Part shown: positions 1 through 5,030 of the stretch, piece after piece
How the letters are laid out: the number at the start of each line of letters is the position of its first letter
Numbering within the stretch: the first letter of the stretch is position 1
Source: Comamonas sp. lk
Lineage (GTDB): Bacteria > Pseudomonadota > Gammaproteobacteria > Burkholderiales > Burkholderiaceae_C
Direction of reading: 5' to 3'
DNA length: 17,120 nucleotides
Assembly: GCA_945901215.1 (NCBI GenBank)
Contig: CAMDKE010000016.1
Coordinates: 1-17,120, forward strand
Notes under the pieces: generated by a model
The model's database searches: none
The model's input: only the letters and a program-made list of their open reading frames with translations
What the model was told of the DNA's origin: nothing
Program-made: the position numbers and the translations under genes

Positions 1-98
1 CAAGCGTGGGGGCCGCAGAATTTGCCGCCGGGCCGCCCCAAGGCAAATTAGCCCCCTCGGGGGGCAGCGCAGCACACGCAGTGGCAAGCGTGGGGGCC
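1..98. repeat. GC-rich REP-like repeat inserted in frame within gcvP
   Basis: The 14-mer CAAGCGTGGGGGCC occurs at 1-14 and again at 85-98. The period is 84 bp, exactly 28 codons, so the gcvP frame is kept. Between them lies GCCGCCCCAAGGCAAATTAG, then a hairpin at 51-65 (GCCCCC, loop TCG, GGGGGC), then GCAGCGCAGCACACGCAGTG. From memory, closely similar sequences are abundant interspersed repeats in Comamonadaceae genomes, often near gene ends; I could not search for this. Positions 1-14 look like the right end of another copy cut by the window edge, so at least two tandem units are likely. The encoded peptide is rich in Gly, Ala and Ser, as expected for a tolerated surface loop. Confidence 0.7.
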
Positions 99-752
99 AT
101 ATCCGCTGCCCCGCTAGGCAACGCATCGGTCTTGCCCATTAGCTGGATGTACTGCCGCATGATGGGTGCCGACGGCTTGCGCCATGCGACGCAAGCGGCC
201 ATCTTGTCGGCCAACTACATCAGCGTGCGCCTCAAAGACCACTACCCCACGCTCTACGCCAGCGAGAACGGCCGCGTAGCACACGAGTGCATTCTGGACT
301 TGCGGCCCCTCAAAGACAGCTCGGGTGTCAGCGCCGAAGACGTGGCCAAGCGGCTGATGGACTACGGCTTTCATGCGCCGACGTTGAGCTTTCCGGTGGT
401 CGGCACGCTCATGGTCGAGCCCACCGAGAGCGAAACCTTGCATGAGATCGACCGCTTCATCGACGCCATGGTGGCCATACGCCAGGAGATACGCCACATC
501 GAGCAAGGCCTGTGGCCGCAAGACGACAACCCCCTCAAGCACGCGCCGCACACGGCGGCCACGGTGCTGGCCCAGGCCTGGGACCGCCCCTACCCGCGCG
601 GCTTGGGCGCGTTTCCGCTGGACAGCCTGAAGCACCAAAAGTATTGGCCCTGTGTGGGACGGGTGGACAACGTCTATGGTGACCGCAACCTGTTTTGCTC
701 TTGCCCGCCGCTCTCGGCCTGGCAAGAGAGCGCAGCCCCGGCAATTGCCTAG
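1..752 (+). CDS. gcvP: Glycine dehydrogenase (decarboxylating), P-protein, C-terminal part
   Basis: This is the C-terminal part of the PLP-dependent P-protein of the cytoplasmic glycine cleavage system, which decarboxylates glycine and passes aminomethyl to lipoyl-GcvH. The 5' end lies outside the window and the frame is open to the left edge (codons at 3, 6 and so on). Family blocks follow in order: GAISAAPLGNASVLPISWMY, RVAHECILDLRPLK, DYGFHAPTLSFPVVGTLMVE followed by PTESE, and a terminal KYWP...DNVYGDRNLFCSCPP. These match the E. coli GcvP C-terminus block for block. Just before GAISAAP, where E. coli GcvP has an ordinary loop after its active-site region, the protein carries about 28 extra residues containing KLAPSGGSAAHAVASVGA. 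They are encoded by a GC-rich repeat. The stop codon TAG (750-752) overlaps the stop of the convergent oxidoreductase gene. gcvT and gcvH would be expected to the left. The identification is certain; the effect of the insert is unknown. Confidence 0.96.
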   Translation, partial: SVGAAEFAAGPPQGKLAPSGGSAAHAVASVGAISAAPLGNASVLPISWMYCRMMGADGLRHATQAAILSANYISVRLKDHYPTLYASENGRVAHECILDLRPLKDSSGVSAEDVAKRLMDYGFHAPTLSFPVVGTLMVEPTESETLHEIDRFIDAMVAIRQEIRHIEQGLWPQDDNPLKHAPHTAATVLAQAWDRPYPRGLGAFPLDSLKHQKYWPCVGRVDNVYGDRNLFCSCPPLSAWQESAAPAIA

Positions 753-1978
753 AAGCGCGACGGCGCGTAGCGCGACAGATCCAGGCTGGGCGCGCGCTGG
801 GCCACCAGGTCCGCCACCAGACTGCCGCTCAGGCCGCCCAGCGTCAGCCCGATGTGCTGGTGCCCAAACGCATAGACAACGCGCGCGCTGTCCTTGGAGT
901 GGCCCAGCACCGGCAAGCCGTCAGGCAGCGTGGGGCGAAAACCCAGCCACGGCGCGCTGGGCGCCCCGAGCCCGGGCAGGGCGCGCTGCGATGCAAAGTG
1001 CAACAGGTCGAGCAGTTCCTGGCGCTTGTCCAAGCGCAGGCCCGCCAGCTCCACCGTGCCAGCCACGCGGATGCCCTGGTCCATGGGTGTCATATAAAAG
1101 CCGCGCTCGGCCCAACCCACGGGGCGCGACACCAGGCGCGTGGTGCCGGGGTACATCAGGTGGTAGCCGCGTTCGGCCTCCAGCGGCAGGTGGTCGCCGC
1201 ACTGTTGCGCCAGGGTCTTGGAGTGCACGCCGGCACACAGGGCCACGTAGTCATAAGCGCTGCTGCCCGCTGCACACGCCACCCGCACATGGTCGCTGGC
1301 CGGGTGCAATCCGTCCACCGCATGGGGCTCGATGTGCAAGCCACGCGACTGCAAATAGGCCTGCAAGGCCCGCAAAAAACCGGCCGGATCGCTCAGGTGC
1401 CAAGAACCCTTGAACAAAGCGCCGCGCTCAAAAATGGGGCTCAAGCGCGGCTCCAGCGCGGCGATCTCGGCAGCGCCCAGGATGTCGGACTGCACACCCA
1501 GGCGTCGGCGCAGGTCCAGCGTGGATTGCGAGGCCTCAAAAGCCGCTGCGCTGGAGTACAAGTACAGGCACTCCCGGTGGCGAATAAAGGGCGCAAGCCC
1601 GGCGTCGCGCACCAGGTCGTCGTAACCGGCCTGGGCGCGAGAGAGCAGCACCGATAAGGCCGTGGCCGACGCCGTGTAGCGCGAGCGGGTCGAATGCAGC
1701 AAAAAGCTTCCCATCCACGGAGCCAGCAGCGGCAGGTAGCCCCAGCGCATGCGAAACGGGCTGCTCGGCGAGAGCAAAAACCGGGGCAGGTCGCGAAACA
1801 CCGATGGGTTGTTGACCGGAATACAGGCGTAGTTGGCAAAGGTGCCGGCGTTACCAAACGAGGCGCCACCGGCCGCGCCCACGGGCTCGTACAGCGCCAC
1901 CTGGTGGCCGTCGCGCATCAGCCAATAGGCCGATGACAGGCCTACAAAACCGGCGCCGATGACTGCAACGTGGGCCAT
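749..1978 (-). CDS. FAD-dependent D-amino-acid dehydrogenase-like oxidoreductase (DAO/DadA family)
   Basis: A 409-residue flavoprotein predicted to oxidise an amino acid or secondary amine to the imino or keto acid, passing electrons to the respiratory chain as DadA does. The N-terminus is a Rossmann FAD site: VAVIGAGFVGLSSAYWL with GxGxxG at residues 8-13 and the ribose-binding acidic residue at Glu31 (HQVALYE). A GNAG motif follows near residue 42. The C-terminus has the second FAD contact typical of the DAO fold (AFGHQHIGLTLGGLSGSLVADL). Length and both motifs fit the DadA subgroup. The substrate is not readable: D-alanine, other D-amino acids or an N-alkyl amino acid are all possible. The start at 1978 lies 11 bp after the stop of the glutamine synthetase fragment, with an AAGGG ribosome-binding site spanning that stop, so the two are probably co-transcribed. 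The stop codon shares the CTAG at 749-752 with gcvP. Confidence 0.88.
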   Translation of the reverse strand: MAHVAVIGAGFVGLSSAYWLMRDGHQVALYEPVGAAGGASFGNAGTFANYACIPVNNPSVFRDLPRFLLSPSSPFRMRWGYLPLLAPWMGSFLLHSTRSRYTASATALSVLLSRAQAGYDDLVRDAGLAPFIRHRECLYLYSSAAAFEASQSTLDLRRRLGVQSDILGAAEIAALEPRLSPIFERGALFKGSWHLSDPAGFLRALQAYLQSRGLHIEPHAVDGLHPASDHVRVACAAGSSAYDYVALCAGVHSKTLAQQCGDHLPLEAERGYHLMYPGTTRLVSRPVGWAERGFYMTPMDQGIRVAGTVELAGLRLDKRQELLDLLHFASQRALPGLGAPSAPWLGFRPTLPDGLPVLGHSKDSARVVYAFGHQHIGLTLGGLSGSLVADLVAQRAPSLDLSRYAPSRF

Positions 1979-1989
1979 AGAGCGTGCCC

Positions 1990-2337
1990 TTAGCCTTGGC
2001 CAAACATGCCCGGCGTCAAGGGCTCTGGCCCCACGGCTTTTTTAGCGGCCCAGGATTGCGGGGTTTCCAGGAACTTGAACCACTCTTGCCAACCGGTGGC
2101 GCTGGTCTTGTCGGAGGTGGCATCCATCATGTCCCGGCCCAACACCGCGCCGCAAAAACCAAATCCCCCGGTCGGGTGGGGTGCGCACGCACCCAAAAAT
2201 TTGTCGATGTGCAGGTATTTACCACGCAAGACGCCGTCGATGTCGGACACCGCGACCTTGACCTTTTGCGCTCCGCTGCGCCGGACTTGTGCCACGGCAG
2301 GGTGTTCTTTGGTACGGGGGAGTCGAGAGGTCGCCAT
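1990..2337 (-). pseudogene. Glutamine synthetase-like N-terminal fragment (probable remnant)
   Basis: This open frame of 115 codons resembles the beta-grasp N-terminal domain of type III / gamma-glutamylpolyamine-type glutamine synthetases over about residues 25-83 (KVKVAVSDIDGVLRGKYLHI, then GGFGFCGAVLGRDM, then TGW). Family members are about 440-460 residues. The whole catalytic barrel, with its ATP- and metal-binding residues, is missing. After TGW the sequence switches to an unrelated tail (EWFKFLETPQSWAAKKAVGP...GMFGQG) that I do not recognise, so an internal deletion may have joined two genes. An unusual CAPHPT insertion lies at residues 51-56. It cannot be a working ligase. The frame is open and has an ATG, so a short protein may still be made, and it may act as leader for the downstream oxidoreductase. 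A real small stand-alone protein is possible but less likely. Confidence 0.65.
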
Positions 2338-2590
2338 AGCGGAAGGCTTTCTTGGTTTTGGGGGTGGATCCGAGCCCGAGCCCTATCGTAATGCGGGACT
2401 ATGGCGCGGTCGGCGCCTGCAAGACGCGGGCGACGGTCACTATCCGGTGTGCGTGGCCCTTTTGATCGACCAGCGCCTGCGTTGTCCGAAGTGCGCGAGT
2501 CGTCGACCACTTTGGGCCTGAGCGTGGGCATGATGGGCGCGCAACCACTCGCCAGCCGCGAGCACGCCTAGGCGCAAACCTGGGCCCAGA
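2338..2590. other. GC-rich spacer without recognisable gene
   Basis: These 253 bp lie between the end of hyi and the glutamine synthetase fragment. Frames on both strands are open for stretches, but none gives a translation I can relate to a family and none has a convincing ribosome-binding site. The minus strand in particular reads as low-quality, Arg/Pro-rich frames broken by stops. I see no hairpin followed by T residues and no clear promoter. Together with the truncated neighbour on the left and the odd tail of hyi on the right, it looks like a decayed or deletion-joined region. Confidence 0.5.
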
Positions 2591-3436
2591 TCACCAAGGC
2601 CAGCGACTTCCAGCCCCGGTAGTTTGGCCAGCCTGGACTGGGCGCCAGTGCAACCCCTCGGTGGTGGCCCCAGCCACCGGCCCCAGGGCCGGGCGGTATT
2701 CACAACCCACCCAGCCGTCCCAGCCGCATTGGGCTGACAGCTGGTCAATCACCCCAAACAGGTAGCTGTAGTTGAGCTCGCCCACGTTGGGCTCATGGCG
2801 CTCGGGCACGCCGGCAATCTGGATGTGGCCCACGCGGCCGGTGGGCAGGTAGTGGCGCAGTTTGGTGGCGACGTCGCCTTCCATGATCTGGCAGTGGTAC
2901 AGGTCAAACTGCACCTTCAGATTTGGTGCACCAATCTCTTGCACCAGCGCGTGCGCCGCCTCTTGGTGGTGCAGATAAAAGCCCGGCATGTCGCGGGTGT
3001 TGATGGGCTCAATCAGCACATCGCAGCCCACGCTGCTGGCTTGGGCCGCAGCCCAGGCCAGGTTGGTGCGGTAGGTGGCTTGCAGGGCTACCGGGTCGGC
3101 ACCGGGCGGCGCAATGCCGGCCATCACATGGATGCGCGGGCACGCCAGGGCCTGGGCATAGTCCAGCGCGCGGGCAAAGCCGGTTCGAAATTCGGCCTCG
3201 CGCCCGGGCAGGCAGGCCAGGCCGCGTTCGCCGGCGTCCCAGTCGCCGGGCGGCGCGTTGAAAAGCACTTGTTGCAGGCCGTGGTCTTGCAGGCGGCTTT
3301 GCAGTGCCTGGGCCTCAAACGCATAGGGAAACAAGTACTCCACCGCACAGAAGCCGTCGGCGGCGGCGGCGGCAAAGCGGTCCAGAAACGCGTGCTCGTT
3401 GTAGAGCATGGAAAGGTTGGCGGCAAAACGGGGCAT
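2591..3436 (-). CDS. hyi: Hydroxypyruvate isomerase family protein (Hyi/OtnI-like TIM barrel)
   Basis: This 281-residue AP-endonuclease-family-2 TIM barrel aligns throughout with E. coli Hyi (258 aa), which interconverts hydroxypyruvate and tartronate semialdehyde in glyoxylate metabolism; OtnI-type enzymes use 2-oxo-tetronate. Shared blocks are FAANLSMLYNEHAFLDRF, GDWDAGERGLACLPGREAEF, LIEPINTRDMPGFYL, KVQFDLYHCQIMEGD, GHIQIAGVPERHEP, GELNYSYLF and GWVGCEYRP. The expected metal/catalytic acids are Glu143 (EPIN) and Glu246 (CEY), with Asp178 and His204 also kept. Family members end soon after TTEAGLRW. Here the sequence runs on for about 17 residues after TTEGLHW in an unrelated, Gly/Trp-rich tail, suggesting the original 3' end was lost. 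The gene starts 30 bp after the arsR-type regulator on the same strand and is probably co-transcribed with it. No gcl or glxR partner is present. The exact substrate is uncertain. Confidence 0.85.
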   Translation of the reverse strand: MPRFAANLSMLYNEHAFLDRFAAAAADGFCAVEYLFPYAFEAQALQSRLQDHGLQQVLFNAPPGDWDAGERGLACLPGREAEFRTGFARALDYAQALACPRIHVMAGIAPPGADPVALQATYRTNLAWAAAQASSVGCDVLIEPINTRDMPGFYLHHQEAAHALVQEIGAPNLKVQFDLYHCQIMEGDVATKLRHYLPTGRVGHIQIAGVPERHEPNVGELNYSYLFGVIDQLSAQCGWDGWVGCEYRPALGPVAGATTEGLHWRPVQAGQTTGAGSRWPW

Positions 3437-3466
3437 GGTGTTTGGGCCTTGCTAGCTTGAGGGGGC

Positions 3467-3805
3467 TCAGGGCGTCAGGGTAAAGGCCTGGCGCGTCTTG
3501 TTGGCGCGTTCCATCTGGCGCGCAATATTGCCGCAGACCAGGTCGCACAGCGCGTAGACCGCCTCGTCGGCAATGCAGTAGTAGGCGCTGGTGCCTCGGC
3601 TTTCGCGCCGGACTATGCCGTGCTTGGTCAACAAGCTCAGGTGGCGCGAAATATTGGCAGCGGTGGAGCCGCACATCTGCGCCAACTCACCCACATTGCG
3701 TTCGCCCTCACGCAGGATGTTGAGGATTTGCAGGCGCGTGGGCTCGGACAGGGCCTGGAAGTAGGTGGCCACGTCTTGCAGGGCTTCTGGGGGCAGGTTT
3801 TCCAT
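3467..3805 (-). CDS. ArsR/SmtB-family winged-helix regulator with four cysteines
   Basis: A 112-residue ArsR-type repressor. ALSEPTRLQILNILREGERN is the typical first part of the domain, NVGELAQMCGSTAANISRHL the helix-turn-helix, and HGIVRRESRGTSAYYCIAD the wing. Cysteines are at 45 (just before the recognition helix), 77, 87 and 91; the last two are spaced i, i+4 in the C-terminal helix (CDLVCGN). The classic ArsR CVC metal box is absent. Cysteines near the DNA-binding helices and in the last helix are used by thiol- or persulfide-sensing members such as BigR/SqrR/YgaV, but the positions here are not an obvious match, so the ligand is open. The gene is divergent from the RND operon and has a weak AGGA ribosome-binding site. 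It most likely controls the shared AT-rich region, itself, and possibly hyi behind it. Confidence 0.9.
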   Translation of the reverse strand: MENLPPEALQDVATYFQALSEPTRLQILNILREGERNVGELAQMCGSTAANISRHLSLLTKHGIVRRESRGTSAYYCIADEAVYALCDLVCGNIARQMERANKTRQAFTLTP

Positions 3806-3815
3806 GGTCGGGCGT

Positions 3816-3828
3816 CCTAAATCTTAGG
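3816..3828. promoter_or_regulatory. Short palindrome in the arsR leader
   Basis: CCTAAATCTTAGG has perfect 5-bp arms around a 3-bp centre and lies 11 bp upstream of the regulator's start codon. It may be an autoregulatory half of the divergent control region, or chance. No matching copy was seen elsewhere in the window. Confidence 0.3.
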
Positions 3829-3846
3829 TTTTGATGGCGGTGTTTG

Positions 3847-3922
3847 ATATGAAACAGAGCGCATGGCCGATTTTAGTGTATTATTTGATTAATTACTCAA
3901 TTAGTTAAATATGAAACCGAGC
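3847..3922. promoter_or_regulatory. Divergent promoter/operator between arsR-type gene and RND operon
   Basis: The region is sharply AT-rich against a GC-rich background. Its core, 3883-3910, is an imperfect inverted repeat (ATTTGATTAATTAC / TCAATTAGTTAAAT) with about ten of fourteen positions paired. This is the size and type of site bound by dimeric ArsR-family repressors. Around it lie two near-identical direct repeats, ATATGAAACAGAGC (3847-3860) and ATATGAAACCGAGC (3909-3922), 62 bp apart. A weak rightward promoter is possible, with TTGATT at 3885-3890 and AAATAT at 3907-3912 (16 bp spacing), which would place the palindrome over the promoter. Leftward, TTGAGT (3895-3900 on the minus strand) could be a -35 element. 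Promoter elements are weak matches; the palindrome is the firmer observation. Confidence 0.5.
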
Positions 3923-3951
3923 ATCGACTTCAACCTAACCAGAGCCGCACC

Positions 3952-5007
3952 ATGAGCACCACTTGGCAAATCCCCACCAGAGTCGCGCTGCTTTGCGCCG
4001 CAAGCCTGCTGGCCCCGCTGACAGGCACGGCGGCCACGGCACTGGCCACAGCGCAAGTGCAGGGTGGCGCCAGCCAGCGCGCAGATTTACAAAGCTTTGA
4101 CGGCGTGGTCGAGCCGGTACGCCAGGCCACGCTGGCCGCGCAGGTGGCCGGCTCCATCGTGTCTTTGTCAGTCAAGGTGGGCGAGACGGTGCGCGCGGGC
4201 CAGGAGCTGGCGCGCATTGACGCCCGCGCTGCCAGCCAAAACGCCCAGGCCAGCGCCGCACAGGTGGACGCCGCGCGCGCCGGCCTGACAGTGGCCGGTA
4301 AAGACCTGGAGCGCCAGCAGCAGTTGCTGCAAAAGCAGTACATCAGCCAGGCGGCACTGGAGCGATCCCAAGCCCAGTTTGACGCCGCCCGCGCGCAGGT
4401 GCAGGCGCTAGAGGCCCAGTCGCAGGCAGCGCAAACCCAGCAGCGCTTTTTTGTCATCCAGGCACCGTTTTCCGGGGTGGTGAGTGAGGTGCCGGTCACG
4501 GTGGGCGACATGGCCATGCCTGGGCGCCCCTTGCTCACCCTGCACGACCCTTCCAACCTGCGCGTGACGGCCAGTGTGGCCCAAAGCGCCTTGCCTGCCC
4601 GCCTGGATAAATTGCAGTTTGAGCTGCCCGGCTGGAGTGGCACCAAGGGCTTGATGAACGCCAGCGGCGCTGCCCTGCTGCCCCTGGTGGACGCGGCCAC
4701 GCACAGCGCGCAGATTCGCTTCAAGCTGCCCGCGCTCAGCGGCGTGGCGCCGGGCATGTTTGTCCGCGTCTGGCTGCCGGCGGCCGGTGGCGCGGCGGCC
4801 AGCGGCGAGCGTCTTTTTGTGCCTAGCAGCGCCGTAGTGCGCCGGGCTGAACTCACGGCGCTCTATTTGGTCGATGCCCAAGGCCGGCCCGCGCTGCGCC
4901 AGGTGCGCTTAGGACCGGTGCAGGGCGATCGGGTAGAAGTGTTGAGCGGCGTGCGCGCCGGTGACAAGGTCGCTACCGACCCCACCGCTGCTGCACAGGT
5001 GCGTTGA
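3952..5007 (+). CDS. RND efflux periplasmic adaptor (membrane fusion protein)
   Basis: A 351-residue HlyD/AcrA-type adaptor linking an inner-membrane RND pump to an outer-membrane channel. It begins with a signal peptide (residues 1 to about 28, hydrophobic stretch VALLCAASLLAPLTGTAATA). A split biotinyl-lipoyl domain follows: first half GVVEPVRQATLAAQVAGSIV...VGETVRAGQELARIDARA, second half FVIQAPFSGVVSEVPVTVGD. Between the halves is an alpha-helical hairpin rich in Ala and Gln (about residues 85-160). The C-terminus holds the beta-barrel and membrane-proximal domains (PGMFVRVWLP...VPSSAVVRRAELTALYLVD). No Cys follows the signal peptide in a lipobox, so it is probably not a lipoprotein. It is the first gene of the operon divergent from the ArsR-type regulator, and its stop sits directly at the start region of the pump gene. 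Substrate unknown. Confidence 0.92.
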   Translation: MSTTWQIPTRVALLCAASLLAPLTGTAATALATAQVQGGASQRADLQSFDGVVEPVRQATLAAQVAGSIVSLSVKVGETVRAGQELARIDARAASQNAQASAAQVDAARAGLTVAGKDLERQQQLLQKQYISQAALERSQAQFDAARAQVQALEAQSQAAQTQQRFFVIQAPFSGVVSEVPVTVGDMAMPGRPLLTLHDPSNLRVTASVAQSALPARLDKLQFELPGWSGTKGLMNASGAALLPLVDAATHSAQIRFKLPALSGVAPGMFVRVWLPAAGGAAASGERLFVPSSAVVRRAELTALYLVDAQGRPALRQVRLGPVQGDRVEVLSGVRAGDKVATDPTAAAQVR

Positions 5008-5030
5008 TATGAAGTCCTGATATGAAGTCC
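5005..5030 (+). repeat. 13-bp tandem duplication at the adaptor/pump junction creating a 3-codon minigene
   Basis: TGATATGAAGTCC occurs twice head to tail (5005-5017 and 5018-5030). The first TGA is the stop of the adaptor gene. The first ATG (5009) opens a minigene Met-Lys-Ser-stop whose TGA (5018-5020) is the start of the second copy. The second ATG (5022) starts the pump. The original junction was presumably a compact TGATATG coupling signal that has been duplicated. Confidence 0.75.

Noticed and set aside
695..1657. Long open frame of 320 codons on the plus strand opposite the DadA-like gene
   Set aside because: It lies wholly antisense to a clearly recognised enzyme, is rich in Gln, His and Arg, and matches no family; it is a product of GC-rich codon bias.
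2440..2748. Minus-strand frame of 102 codons over the end of hyi and the spacer
   Set aside because: It is out of frame with hyi, gives no recognisable protein and has no ribosome-binding site.
3458..3469. TGAG/CTCA hairpin between the ArsR-type gene and hyi as a terminator
   Set aside because: Only 4 bp arms, no T-run on the minus strand, and it lies at the stop codon of the regulator.
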